Translations under genes and position numbers: made by a program
Shown here: positions 16,814 through 25,710 of the stretch, piece by piece
Position numbering within the stretch: the stretch's first letter is position 1
Layout of the letters: each line of letters starts with the position of its first letter
Assembly: GCA_045546695.1 (NCBI GenBank)
Contig: JAZQDE010000047.1
Location: forward strand, 1 to 56,737
Length of the DNA: 56,737 nucleotides
Source: SIG424 sp045546695
Lineage (GTDB): Bacteria > Bacillota > Clostridia > UBA1212 > UBA1255
Direction of reading: 5' to 3'
The notes under the pieces: generated by a model
Told to the model about the DNA's origin: nothing
Seen by the model: the letters and a program-made list of their open reading frames with translations, nothing else
The model's database searches: none

Positions 16814-17866
16814 TCAAGCCTCACTTGCCCAGATAGATTGCCAGTAAATCATCGCCTCTGTAATTACAGATGATATATCACACTCTTTATATACGTCGTC
16901 ATATACTTTAAACGAGTACTTGTCCGACGCAACAAGATCTTCAATCATTTTATTTGACTGATAAACAATTGCCCATTCTTTTAACAGGTCGCCACCAAGC
17001 AGCTGCTCATAGCCATCAATCGATTCCAGACGGAAAACGTAAATAATATCACCATCGACCGCAATTTCTACGTCTCCGGCAATCATACTTGTCACCGTTT
17101 TATGAATATTAGGATAGTTATATTGAAAATATGGGAAGTAGTCAATATCGCCTTTGTTCTCTTTCAAAGACTCATCATCGCAATACTTTTCAACGTAACC
17201 TTCAAATTCTTCTCCGCTTTCGATTGCTGATTTTATTTGAAGTGCCAGCTCATTTTCTGCCTGCTTTTCAGACTCAGACATTTTACTTGTATCAAGTGTG
17301 AGCATAGTCAGATTATATGTATGAATATAATCGTAATACAAATCATATGCTTTCTTTTGCATATCATCAGTAACTACGATTTCTTTTTCGATTTCAGAAG
17401 TGTATTTTTCTACAAGAGCCCAGTTCTTCCAGAACGTTTTATACTGGCTTTCGGTAAGTCCATAATAGTAGTCATAGAATTCTTCTTTATTGAGGACTTT
17501 ACCATCAACTTCATTATATGATTCATAGTCGGACTCAAACTGCTCGTTTAATTCGTCGATTTCCTCATCTGTGAGCTTCGTGCCATGCTTACGGGCTTCA
17601 TTGAGTCTGAAATAATATTCTTTTGCAAAGTTCAGACCTGCTTCTTTTACGTCATTTTCATCCATCTCATCAATGTATACGTATGAAGCTAACGTTTCAT
17701 CCTGATTGAGCAGCAAATTGCAGAAGAAAACAAACATGTTCTCGTGTACTTTTTCACCTTCAACCTTAAGAAGTACGTCACCTTTTTCCACGCCTGAGCA
17801 TGAAGAGAGTGCCATGCATAATGTCATTAATATAGCAATAAAAAATGCAAGTCTTTTTTTATTCAT
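16814..17866 (-). CDS. PrsA/SurA-like foldase lipoprotein
   Basis: About 350 residues. The N-terminus is LysLysArg, a hydrophobic stretch and lipobox LeuSerSerCys (Cys near 23). What follows, AspValLeuLeuLysValGluGlyGluLysValHisGluAsnMet, is the SurA/PrsA N-terminal pattern; helical chaperone-like segments and a weak parvulin-like region (LysTyrCysAspAspGlu ... GlyAspIleAspTyrPhe) come next. It probably assists folding of exported proteins. Start: ATG at 17866 has AGGAAAAG upstream; ATG at 17878 overlaps the previous stop as ATGA and is also possible. The longer open frame upstream overlaps the membrane-protein gene and is rejected. Isomerase activity is uncertain because the parvulin core is poorly conserved. 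Confidence 0.75.
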   Translation of the reverse strand: MNKKRLAFFIAILMTLCMALSSCSGVEKGDVLLKVEGEKVHENMFVFFCNLLLNQDETLASYVYIDEMDENDVKEAGLNFAKEYYFRLNEARKHGTKLTDEEIDELNEQFESDYESYNEVDGKVLNKEEFYDYYYGLTESQYKTFWKNWALVEKYTSEIEKEIVVTDDMQKKAYDLYYDYIHTYNLTMLTLDTSKMSESEKQAENELALQIKSAIESGEEFEGYVEKYCDDESLKENKGDIDYFPYFQYNYPNIHKTVTSMIAGDVEIAVDGDIIYVFRLESIDGYEQLLGGDLLKEWAIVYQSNKMIEDLVASDKYSFKVYDDVYKECDISSVITEAMIYWQSIWASEA

Positions 17867-17874
17867 TCTTTTCC

Positions 17875-18744
17875 TCATTCCTCTGAAAACATATCTTCTT
17901 TGATGGCAACAAACGATGTGTAAATGAAATACGTATATATAATATATACAATAAATCTGATAAGCCATGTTATGCCAAGAATAATCCATGCGGTCGGCTC
18001 TGATGAAAGTCCATAATGAATTGCAAGTAATACAACTCGCACTACCAACATTACGAATAAAAATAATATAGATTTTGGCATCAGATACCAACAATACCCG
18101 CCGGTCATTTTGAGGGATGTCATAAATCCTCCTTTACGGAAGGCAGCGATTGCCGGCTGCGTGTATGAGAAATAAACAACGTAAAATACTATCACAAAGA
18201 ATACTACTGCGAGCGTCATAAGGCAAAGCAGTACCATCGGTACAATCCAGCTTGCTTTACCGGTGAAAAATACAGAGATAGTTATGTAAAGCAATGGTAT
18301 AGTAAATACGATTAAGAGAAGCATTATCGGCAACGTAATAAACAACGCGAAAAAGTAAAATGTTGTTTTCAGGAACGTTCCGAGCAAATTGTGTAAAAAC
18401 TCCCCTTTTCTTCTGTCTATATCAGATACAGCCATGTAGTATTTCTTTATATACACAGAAGTGAAAAAAGATACTACGGCCGCAACAGCTAGTGCAAACA
18501 GCAGGAAAAACAGAATCTGAAGAATTGCTTCTTTTGGACTTGCAAGGAAATCCTCTATTTTCTTTGCAAGATTCCCCAGTTTATCCATAATATTTCCTGA
18601 GAATAAAAGTTTGAATGAACCATATTTTTTCACAAGGCCACTACTATGCTCAAAAAAAGTGATGAGCAAAGTAGATACAGCAATAAAAATAGGAATATAC
18701 GGCCTATTTTTCATTCTCATAAAATAAACAGCAAGTCCGCTCAT
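17875..18744 (-). CDS. Polytopic membrane protein of unknown function
   Basis: 289 residues with about six or seven hydrophobic segments (near 15-30, 73-96, 120-160, 165-190, 220-245, 255-280). An amphipathic, charged region (40-70) follows the first helix. It resembles the broad group of uncharacterised Clostridia membrane proteins with a GlyGlyPheMetThrSerLeuLys-type cytosolic loop. No catalytic motif is visible. Start overlaps the glycosyltransferase stop (ATGA), and its own stop overlaps a possible start of the PrsA-like gene, so the three are translationally coupled and may act together at the membrane. Confidence 0.7.
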   Translation of the reverse strand: MSGLAVYFMRMKNRPYIPIFIAVSTLLITFFEHSSGLVKKYGSFKLLFSGNIMDKLGNLAKKIEDFLASPKEAILQILFFLLFALAVAAVVSFFTSVYIKKYYMAVSDIDRRKGEFLHNLLGTFLKTTFYFFALFITLPIMLLLIVFTIPLLYITISVFFTGKASWIVPMVLLCLMTLAVVFFVIVFYVVYFSYTQPAIAAFRKGGFMTSLKMTGGYCWYLMPKSILFLFVMLVVRVVLLAIHYGLSSEPTAWIILGITWLIRFIVYIIYTYFIYTSFVAIKEDMFSEE

Positions 18745-19682
18745 AAATCCTCCTCCGTCTCACCAACGATATATATCGGGCGTTTTTTGACTTCAAGATA
18801 AGTCTTTGCAAGATACTGCCCTACTATTCCGATGGTAAAAAGTTGTATGCCGCTAAGCATCAGTATTATACAAATCATGGAAGGCCAGCCATAAGCCGAA
18901 CCGCCCCAGATAAGTTGTCTTACAATTACGAAGATAATCGCAAGAAATGAAATAACGCAAAACAGAATTCCTATAATAGACGCCAGAGCCAGTGGTGCTG
19001 TTGTAAAAGCTGTTATGCCTTCAAGTGAGTATTTGAACAACTTCCAGAAAGACCATTTTGTCTCACCCTTTACTCTCTCTACATTTTCGAATTCAATCCA
19101 TTTTGTGTTAAATCCTACCCATCCGAGTATTCCCTTGAAAAATCTGTTATATTCGCTGAGTTCAAGAATAGAATCAACCATTCTGCGCTTCATGAGTCTG
19201 TAGTCACGCGCACCATCAACAACTTCTGTCTTGCACATCATTCTCATAAGTTGGTAAAAACGTCTTGCAAACCATGATCTGATTTTAGGTTCACCTTTAC
19301 GGGTTACCCTACGTGTCGCCACAGAATCGTATCCTTCTTCTTCAATTGCTTTAAGCATCTCAGGAAGCAGCGCCGGCGGGTCCTGCAGGTCTGCATCCAT
19401 AATAGCAACGTAATCACCTTTTGAATATTTTAGTCCTGCATACATTGCAGCTTCTTTTCCGAAGTTGCGTGAAAATGACACGTATCTGACTCTTTTATCA
19501 GCCTTTGCCATCTCGCGGAGTATTATCTTTGTGTTATCCCTGGATCCATCATCGACAAAAATGAATTCAAAGTCAACGCCTTCCATGGAATCGGTTACTC
19601 TTGTCACCTCTTCCCAAAAAGCGGGCAGTGCTTCTTCTTCTGAATAGCACGGTACAATTATTGATAATAATTTATCTGCCAT
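18741..19682 (-). CDS. Family 2 glycosyltransferase, dolichol-phosphate-mannose synthase type
   Basis: About 313 residues: a GT-A domain (IleIleValProCysTyrSerGluGlu; AspAspGlySer; metal motif AspAlaAspLeuGlnAspPro) followed by two C-terminal membrane helices, the layout of GtrB/YkcC/PglC-independent polyprenyl-phosphate glycosyltransferases. It should load a sugar onto undecaprenyl phosphate at the inner face of the membrane for surface glycan or teichoic acid decoration. ATG at 19682 has GGGAGG eight bases upstream. No flippase or GT-C partner is adjacent; the downstream polytopic protein is a possible partner but has no known fold. Confidence 0.88.
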   Translation of the reverse strand: MADKLLSIIVPCYSEEEALPAFWEEVTRVTDSMEGVDFEFIFVDDGSRDNTKIILREMAKADKRVRYVSFSRNFGKEAAMYAGLKYSKGDYVAIMDADLQDPPALLPEMLKAIEEEGYDSVATRRVTRKGEPKIRSWFARRFYQLMRMMCKTEVVDGARDYRLMKRRMVDSILELSEYNRFFKGILGWVGFNTKWIEFENVERVKGETKWSFWKLFKYSLEGITAFTTAPLALASIIGILFCVISFLAIIFVIVRQLIWGGSAYGWPSMICIILMLSGIQLFTIGIVGQYLAKTYLEVKKRPIYIVGETEEDL

Positions 19683-19722
19683 AAACAAATCCTCCCGGAA
19701 ATTACTGTCGCCTCTTTATATT

Positions 19723-20649
19723 TTACACCAAACATGTACGTTTTAGCAAATCGCAAAAATCAGCCGGCAATGGTGCCTCAAAAACCATAGGTCTGTCGTC
19801 TGCCGGATGTTTAAGGTGAAGAGCTCCTGCGTGCAGAGCCTGGCCTTGCATTTCTCTCATATTTTTTATTCCATAAAGCGGATCTCCTACCACAGGATGC
19901 TTTATAAAAGCCATATGTACGCGTATCTGATGCGTTCTTCCTGTCTCAAGATTGCATTTAACGTATGAAAAGCCCTCGCTTCTTGACAGCACTTCGTAGT
20001 GCGTCACTGCTTCTTTTCCGTTATTGAGATTGATCGCCATTTTTATCCTGTCGTTCGGCTTTCTGCCGATAGGTGCATCGATGATGCCTTTGTTTGATTC
20101 TACAATACCCTCAACAACGGCAAAATACGTTCTTGCCATCGTGTGTGTCTCAAGTTGGCGTGCCAGATGAACGTGTGCCTTATTATTCTTCGCCGCCACA
20201 ATAAGTCCCGTTGTGTCTTTGTCTATACGGTGGACAATACCGGGTCTTATATCTCCATTTATATCAGAAAGCGTCTTGCAATGATACATCAGCGCATTCG
20301 CAAGTGTTCCAGAAAAATTACCTGCGCCGGGATGAACCACCATGCCGCGCGGCTTATTTATAACTATAATATCATCGTCTTCATATACGATATCAAGGGG
20401 AATTTTTTCCGGCTGAGCCGTAACTTCTACCTCGTATTCATATTTGCAGACAATAACATCATTTTCACAGATTTTATAGCTGCTCTTCGTGACAGTCTTA
20501 CCCTTTACTGTCACGCCACCGTCGGCCAGAACTTTCTGTACAAGAGCACGGCTGGGAAAAACGTCCCCAAGCATAGAATAAATATATGCATCGAGTCGCA
20601 GACCCTTGTCCTCTTTATTTGCAACAAGTTCAAAGCTTTCGGAAATCAT
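19723..20649 (-). CDS. rluD: RluD-type 23S rRNA pseudouridine synthase
   Basis: 308 residues: an N-terminal S4 RNA-binding domain (ArgAlaLeuValGlnLysValLeu) and the RluA-family catalytic domain with HisArgIleAspLysAspThrThrGlyLeu, whose first Asp is the nucleophile, plus ThrGlyArgThrHisGlnIleArgValHis. It isomerises uridines in large-subunit rRNA. ATG at 20649 overlaps the lspA stop (ATGA). The lspA-rluD pair is a very common Firmicutes arrangement. The exact target uridine is not given by sequence. Confidence 0.93.
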   Translation of the reverse strand: MISESFELVANKEDKGLRLDAYIYSMLGDVFPSRALVQKVLADGGVTVKGKTVTKSSYKICENDVIVCKYEYEVEVTAQPEKIPLDIVYEDDDIIVINKPRGMVVHPGAGNFSGTLANALMYHCKTLSDINGDIRPGIVHRIDKDTTGLIVAAKNNKAHVHLARQLETHTMARTYFAVVEGIVESNKGIIDAPIGRKPNDRIKMAINLNNGKEAVTHYEVLSRSEGFSYVKCNLETGRTHQIRVHMAFIKHPVVGDPLYGIKNMREMQGQALHAGALHLKHPADDRPMVFEAPLPADFCDLLKRTCLV

Positions 20650-21203
20650 ACTGTCTGTGTGTCCTCCTTCTTGTCTGAAGAAAATTTCTCTGCTATCTTG
20701 CCCATGGGCGTATTGCTTCTGAAAATTCTGTTATCCTTCTGGAAAAACAGTACGTACAGTACAAGTAATATACAGCCTATAACAATACATGAATCCGCGA
20801 TGTTAAATCTCGGAAATTCATATCCGAATATATTGAAGGCGATGAAGTCAGTCACAAAGCCCTGTACAATTCTCTCGTACAGATTTCCAATCGCACCACC
20901 TATAATCAAACAAGTAGATATAGTGAAAAACTTTGACTGTGAACAGTATACCGCAAAGAGCAGTACCAGACCGGTGACAATACTTACTACAGAAAGCATT
21001 GTCGTGGCATCCGAGAATATCCCCCATGCCGCACCTGTATTGCGTACGTATGTCAGTCGGAAGAAGTTCTCTATGAACACGATGTTTTTCGTTCTGAGAG
21101 CCTCTGTTGCCCATTGTTTTGAAAGTAAATCAACAGCTACAACTGCCACGCAAATTAGTATTCCAATGATAAACCATATAAGATTTTTCTTGTCAATTTT
21201 CAT
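20646..21203 (-). CDS. lspA: Lipoprotein signal peptidase (signal peptidase II)
   Basis: Aspartic membrane protease that cleaves prolipoproteins before the lipid-modified Cys. About 185 residues and four membrane helices. Conserved motifs AsnThrGlyAlaAlaTrpGly, GlyGlyAlaIleGlyAsn, PheValThrAspPhe and PheAsnIleAlaAspSer contain the two catalytic Asp. ATG at 21203 has GGGAG upstream; the frame extends further upstream but that part overlaps the solute-binding protein gene and is not conserved. Many lipoproteins in this window would be its substrates. Confidence 0.94.
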   Translation of the reverse strand: MKIDKKNLIWFIIGILICVAVVAVDLLSKQWATEALRTKNIVFIENFFRLTYVRNTGAAWGIFSDATTMLSVVSIVTGLVLLFAVYCSQSKFFTISTCLIIGGAIGNLYERIVQGFVTDFIAFNIFGYEFPRFNIADSCIVIGCILLVLYVLFFQKDNRIFRSNTPMGKIAEKFSSDKKEDTQTV

Positions 21204-21216
21204 TTTTTTCTCCCGG

Positions 21217-22743
21217 TTAATACAAATTCTCAAAACCAAGCAACGGGTCCCATGCGGTCGCCGTAATTTTTGTTCTTCCATTAATATCCTCATCAATCAA
21301 TAGAGCGCTATATTCTGAATAAATACCTATATATGGTAAATTATCGTAAAAGCTCTCTGCAATATTTTTTGTCTGTGACTTTACGTACTCTTCAAACGAA
21401 GCCATATCTGTGACGCCTGTATCATTCGGAGTCATATACGCGTTCTTTATTGCTGTGATATTATATGACAATATCTCATTTTCTGCAAACGCAAGTGAAA
21501 AATCCCACGAATAAACAAGTTCAATGTCTTTAACGATAAACGAGTACTTAAGTGTACTTAATTCATCAGGCGTTTTGTACGTCACATAGTTTGCTATAAA
21601 TCCCGCCTGATTTAATTGCTCCGTGCATTTTTTTGCAACCGACATATGCTCACGGTTATTTTCATTAGCACAAATTGTTATGGAAATCGGTGAAAAGTAA
21701 CCCAGACTGTCTATAGTACAAGCTGTAAATCCATCCGGATAGTATGAACTATCTTTCTGATTGAACCACGTATTTTCGGCAATCGGCAACATTTTAGCTC
21801 CTGCATACCCTGAGATTGCATATTTGACAATAGCCTGTATATCAAGTGCGTTAAAAACAGCCTTTCTGATATTTACATCAAGAGCTTCTACAGTATCTGA
21901 TGGCATAAGAGTACAAATGGTATTTCCCTGTATCAGACAAGAACTTTTGCCGGGTAATATGCTATTGAGCACGTTCGCCTGCTGAACAATCATAAAATCA
22001 CTGTCAGATTCTGACAATTCGCGTTCACTTCCATAGGAAGTAAATATTAATTTCTGTATTGCCGCTTTCTGAAAATAATATTTCGTATTAAGTTCAAAAA
22101 CGTAACTGCCGTTCTCTGCTACGTTGCTGAACTTGTACATTCCTGTACCGCACGGAAAAACGTCTGTTTCCGAATTATTCCTAACAACAGGGAATATCAA
22201 TTTTGACGGAAACGTCGAGTCCGGTTCACTCAGCTTTATTGTAAGCTGTGTATCTGATATTTTTTTCACTTCGCTGACATCTTTTACCATATGTGAATAC
22301 AGCGTGTCAGCTGTCTTTATGCTGTTAACCGTAAAAATTACGTCTTCAACACAAAAAGCATCACCATTGTGCCACTTTACGTTATTTTTAATATTAATTG
22401 TCCACGTTATTCCGCCGTCCGTCGTATAAACTTCATCTGCCAGGCAAAAAGACACTTTGTAATTACTATCCATTTTTACGAGAGGGTCATATACCAGATA
22501 AAGGAATTTACTCAATTCATAATTTTTCGTTCCGAGCGGGAAATACGTATCAATATCAACAACACCTACTGTTGCCTGCTGACGCATCGGCCTCTTGTCT
22601 TGTGTGTTATCTCCCGGTTTTTTGTTTTCAGACAATGCAGGATTAAGTGTAGGCAAAGGATTTGAGTTGCCTACGTAATAGTTGCTGCAGCCTGCTGTAA
22701 AAAGCATAGCAATTATTAAAAATAACAAAAATGCTCTCTTCAT
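21217..22743 (-). CDS. Family 5 solute-binding lipoprotein, orphan
   Basis: 508 residues with an N-terminal signal and lipobox (PheThrAlaGlyCys, Cys near 19). The mature domain resembles DppA/OppA/NikA-type solute-binding proteins: TyrAspProLeuValLysMet, LysTrpHisAsnGlyAspAlaPheCysValGluAspVal and the extended two-lobe fold. It should bind peptides, nickel or another oligomeric ligand outside the membrane. No permease or ATPase gene is next to it, unusual for this family, so it must use distant components or have a sensing or chaperone role. Starts directly after the nfo stop. Confidence 0.8.
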   Translation of the reverse strand: MKRAFLLFLIIAMLFTAGCSNYYVGNSNPLPTLNPALSENKKPGDNTQDKRPMRQQATVGVVDIDTYFPLGTKNYELSKFLYLVYDPLVKMDSNYKVSFCLADEVYTTDGGITWTINIKNNVKWHNGDAFCVEDVIFTVNSIKTADTLYSHMVKDVSEVKKISDTQLTIKLSEPDSTFPSKLIFPVVRNNSETDVFPCGTGMYKFSNVAENGSYVFELNTKYYFQKAAIQKLIFTSYGSERELSESDSDFMIVQQANVLNSILPGKSSCLIQGNTICTLMPSDTVEALDVNIRKAVFNALDIQAIVKYAISGYAGAKMLPIAENTWFNQKDSSYYPDGFTACTIDSLGYFSPISITICANENNREHMSVAKKCTEQLNQAGFIANYVTYKTPDELSTLKYSFIVKDIELVYSWDFSLAFAENEILSYNITAIKNAYMTPNDTGVTDMASFEEYVKSQTKNIAESFYDNLPYIGIYSEYSALLIDEDINGRTKITATAWDPLLGFENLY

Positions 22744-23571
22744 TTATTTGCAAAGTGTACGCAAAAGCGCAATTTCCTCTTTGTATCCGTCAAGTTCGTT
22801 TGGTGTCTCAAGATAAAAAGGAAGATTTTTAAGCTGTGGATGATTCAATATTTTTGAAAAACCATCAAGCCCGATAGATCCCTGTCCGATTTTTTCATGT
22901 CTGTCTTTATGACTTGCATAAGGATTCTTGCTGTCATTTAAGTGAATACCATAAAGTCTGTCTATACCGATTATTCTGTCAAATTCTTCCAGAACCCCGT
23001 CAAGATTATCAACAATATCGTAACCTGCGTCATACACGTGGCACGTATCCATACATACGCCTAACTTATCTTTGAGCTCTACCATATCCATAATCTGTTT
23101 AAGTTCTTCAAAAGTTCTGCCAACTTCACTACCTTTACCTGACATAGTCTCGAGAAGAATCTTTGGATTAGTATCCTCTGTCAAAATCTCATTTAAGGAT
23201 TCTGCTATAAGGCGTATCCCCTCCTCAGGGCCCTGACCTACGTGACTGCCCGGATGAAAATTATATAACACTCCCGGTATGTCCTTTAGTCTGGCAAGGT
23301 CATCTTTCATGGTATTTATTGTAAATTCCCTGATATCAGGCCTTGCAGCGCACGGATTAAGAGTATATGGACTGTGAGCCATAATAGGACCTATATCATT
23401 TTGGGCGGCCAATCTGTTATATTCTGCAATATCTACAGGATCTAACGCCTTAGCATTTCCCCCGCGAGGATTACGCGTGAAAAATTGAAAAGTGTCCGCC
23501 TGGGCATACAGTGCTTCTTTTAGCATATGTCGGTATCCTTTAGAATTCGATAAAAAGCATCCTAATTTCAT
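22744..23571 (-). CDS. nfo: Endonuclease IV (AP endonuclease)
   Basis: TIM-barrel, three-zinc enzyme that cuts 5' of abasic sites in base-excision repair. About 275 residues. Metal-ligand motifs: MetAlaHisSerProTyr, AsnPheHisProGlySerHisValGly, LeuLeuGluThrMet, CysMetAspThrCysHis, GlyIleHisLeuAsnAspSer and LeuGluThrProAsn. Start: the ATG at 23571 (MetLysLeuGlyCysPhe) has GAGG six bases upstream and matches the family N-terminus; ATG at 23583, overlapping the upstream stop, lacks a ribosome site. Confidence 0.95.
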   Translation of the reverse strand: MKLGCFLSNSKGYRHMLKEALYAQADTFQFFTRNPRGGNAKALDPVDIAEYNRLAAQNDIGPIMAHSPYTLNPCAARPDIREFTINTMKDDLARLKDIPGVLYNFHPGSHVGQGPEEGIRLIAESLNEILTEDTNPKILLETMSGKGSEVGRTFEELKQIMDMVELKDKLGVCMDTCHVYDAGYDIVDNLDGVLEEFDRIIGIDRLYGIHLNDSKNPYASHKDRHEKIGQGSIGLDGFSKILNHPQLKNLPFYLETPNELDGYKEEIALLRTLCK

Positions 23572-23582
23572 AAAAAACCTCA

Positions 23583-25682
23583 TTAATACAAATAATTGAA
23601 TCTACCGAAAGGTGCGCAATCTCCGTCTGAATAAAAGTTCATAACGTCACCCGGCTGAATATTGTCGCTCCACTTAAATTCAAACGTTGGTCTTATAACG
23701 GAGCCGTCTTCTTTTGTTGCAAAGCCTCCTTCGAACATAAGCTCTGCCGGAATAACCGCTACCCCCTTGTTTTCGCAGAAGCGCACTGTTACCGGCTGTA
23801 CTTTAACCGGTGTATAGCCTTCGCCTGCGTATTTATACGCCTTACCGTTTTTAACTACAATATCATAACCCAGATATCCGGTTTTTTTATCTCTATCAAC
23901 GTCAATAAGCAGATTCATAGACATTTCACCGGTAAGTTTGATATTCTCTTCGCACTCAACGTAGAAATAAACGTTCCTCTCGTCGTACGCTACTTTCGCA
24001 AGAGTAATATTGTTATTTCCTGTGCGGTTTGTGTAATATGTCATTCCCATTCCGGGAAAATCTCTCTTTGCCGCCGTTCCTTTATGCGAAATAAACTCAG
24101 GCTTTACTTCCGCCCAGGCTTCCTGCCAGCTTTCCGGACAGCTTACGTCTATAGTATGTAAGCCTTCAGGCCTTTCAATATGCTTAAGGCCTTTGAACTT
24201 TCTGATATTTGCTACCATTTGCAGGTAATATGTATCAAGATATCCATCAATATCCGGTTCAATATCCCTGCTGTGCTCATAATCAAACTGGTCTACAAAT
24301 GCAATCTCCGTGCTTCCTTCTTCCTGTATCCACGGTTTGAAATTACTTTTTCCTACGGTCCATTCGTTCCATCCTGTAATAAATACAAACTCAGGATCAA
24401 TATCCATTGCATTATCCCACTGTTCCTGTATATTATAGCCATATTTATAAGAATCTTCCGTCAGCTTTGAATGTTTGTCCTTATCGGTATAGCTTCTGCC
24501 ATAAGTTCCTTTATCGCTGAAATGCGTACAAATCCTGTCATCGTTGCAATTTTGAGCTACACCGATAGCGCACATTTCATACGTGCCGTCGTCTTTCTTT
24601 CCGTATCCGTTTATAGGCGCCTTTTCCAGCCAGCCCCAGTGGTCATCGCGCTTTGGTCCGCCGGCATATATAGGTTGCGGCGCTCGGAAAGTGAAAAAAT
24701 CTCTGATTTCATTTAACAGCGCAGTATCAAATTCAGATACACCTTCTGCCGGAATACTCTCAGGATATGCCAGAATAAGAGGCTTTCCGTTCCACATAAA
24801 CCACTGGTCCTTATATAAACCGGGCTTGTAGAGATCCTGATATATAGAACGAAGCATTCTCAAAGAAGAGTTCATCGGTCCAAAGTTTAATATAAATGCA
24901 ACTTGAGGCGTTCTGATGCCGTCCTTCCTTGCGTTATCAAACTCTTTTAAAAGAGGCATGTATGATTCTTTCCACACAAAAGAACCGTTTGTGCAGTCAA
25001 AAAGTATGCTGTCCACACCGGCATTTGCAAAATATTGTGCATGTTTGCGCAATACGTATGGATCGTTGTTAAGATAATATCCGTAAAAAGGCTCATTCCA
25101 GTGACATTTATCATTATTTGTCCATATAGGATGATTAATATCGTACCTTGCCTCCGGAGCAGCCTTTAATATATTCATAAGGTTCCGCGGTGTTCTGTAT
25201 ATATCTTCATTACGCCATGTCCAGTAAAAAAGTCCTACTAATTTATTTCGAGGGGACGATGCCTCTTCTTCAGGAAGTTTCCTACCTAACATGTCAGTTG
25301 CGACAATAAGATCATTGTCAGTATCTCTGAATTTGTAATCCGGCATTTGAGGCTGAACGGCAAAGGGGTTTTCTTCGATTAAAACTATTTTCTCCCAATA
25401 CGCATTCTCTGAGCACTCAAGCATTATGTCGTGTTTGCCTGCAGAAATCTCCGGAAGTTGCGCCCGGACAACCTCTTTATCATTAAATTGCGACGTAATC
25501 GCGCAGGCCACTACCGCTTGCGCTTTACCGTCAATATATACGGTCAGTGTATTCACACCGCGTCTGTTTTTATACGTTACTTCTATGCCATTTGCGACGC
25601 AAGGCAGTACAACATCCTTAAACGTGTACTGCCTTGTTTCATCATTCACAGCATTCCAATTTGCAATAAGTTCTATTTGCAT
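23583..25682 (-). CDS. GH99/GH71-like protein with C-terminal CBM9-like domain
   Basis: 699 residues. N-terminal ~120 residues look like a beta-sandwich. The central ~400 residues resemble the TIM-barrel GH99/GH71/WbsX group: PheTyrTrpThrTrpArg, AlaAsnAlaGlyValAspSerIleLeuPheAspCysThrAsn, and GlyTrpAsnGluTrpThr, the Trp-Asn-Glu-Trp pattern typical there. The C-terminal ~170 residues (GluArgAsnValTyrPheTyrValGluCys ... LeuLeuIleAspValAspArgAsp) look like a CBM9/DOMON sandwich. No signal peptide is visible, so it appears cytoplasmic or uses an unknown export route. ATG at 25682 has AAGGAG nine bases upstream. It lies 28 bases after dnaJ. Substrate unknown; family assignment is from pattern memory. 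Confidence 0.65.
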   Translation of the reverse strand: MQIELIANWNAVNDETRQYTFKDVVLPCVANGIEVTYKNRRGVNTLTVYIDGKAQAVVACAITSQFNDKEVVRAQLPEISAGKHDIMLECSENAYWEKIVLIEENPFAVQPQMPDYKFRDTDNDLIVATDMLGRKLPEEEASSPRNKLVGLFYWTWRNEDIYRTPRNLMNILKAAPEARYDINHPIWTNNDKCHWNEPFYGYYLNNDPYVLRKHAQYFANAGVDSILFDCTNGSFVWKESYMPLLKEFDNARKDGIRTPQVAFILNFGPMNSSLRMLRSIYQDLYKPGLYKDQWFMWNGKPLILAYPESIPAEGVSEFDTALLNEIRDFFTFRAPQPIYAGGPKRDDHWGWLEKAPINGYGKKDDGTYEMCAIGVAQNCNDDRICTHFSDKGTYGRSYTDKDKHSKLTEDSYKYGYNIQEQWDNAMDIDPEFVFITGWNEWTVGKSNFKPWIQEEGSTEIAFVDQFDYEHSRDIEPDIDGYLDTYYLQMVANIRKFKGLKHIERPEGLHTIDVSCPESWQEAWAEVKPEFISHKGTAAKRDFPGMGMTYYTNRTGNNNITLAKVAYDERNVYFYVECEENIKLTGEMSMNLLIDVDRDKKTGYLGYDIVVKNGKAYKYAGEGYTPVKVQPVTVRFCENKGVAVIPAELMFEGGFATKEDGSVIRPTFEFKWSDNIQPGDVMNFYSDGDCAPFGRFNYLY

Positions 25683-25710
25683 GAAGGCCTACTCCTTTTT
25701 AACTGCTATT

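Noticed and set aside
17878..18094. Longer N-terminus for the PrsA-like lipoprotein
   Set aside because: It lies inside the coupled membrane-protein gene and would bury the clear signal peptide and lipobox.
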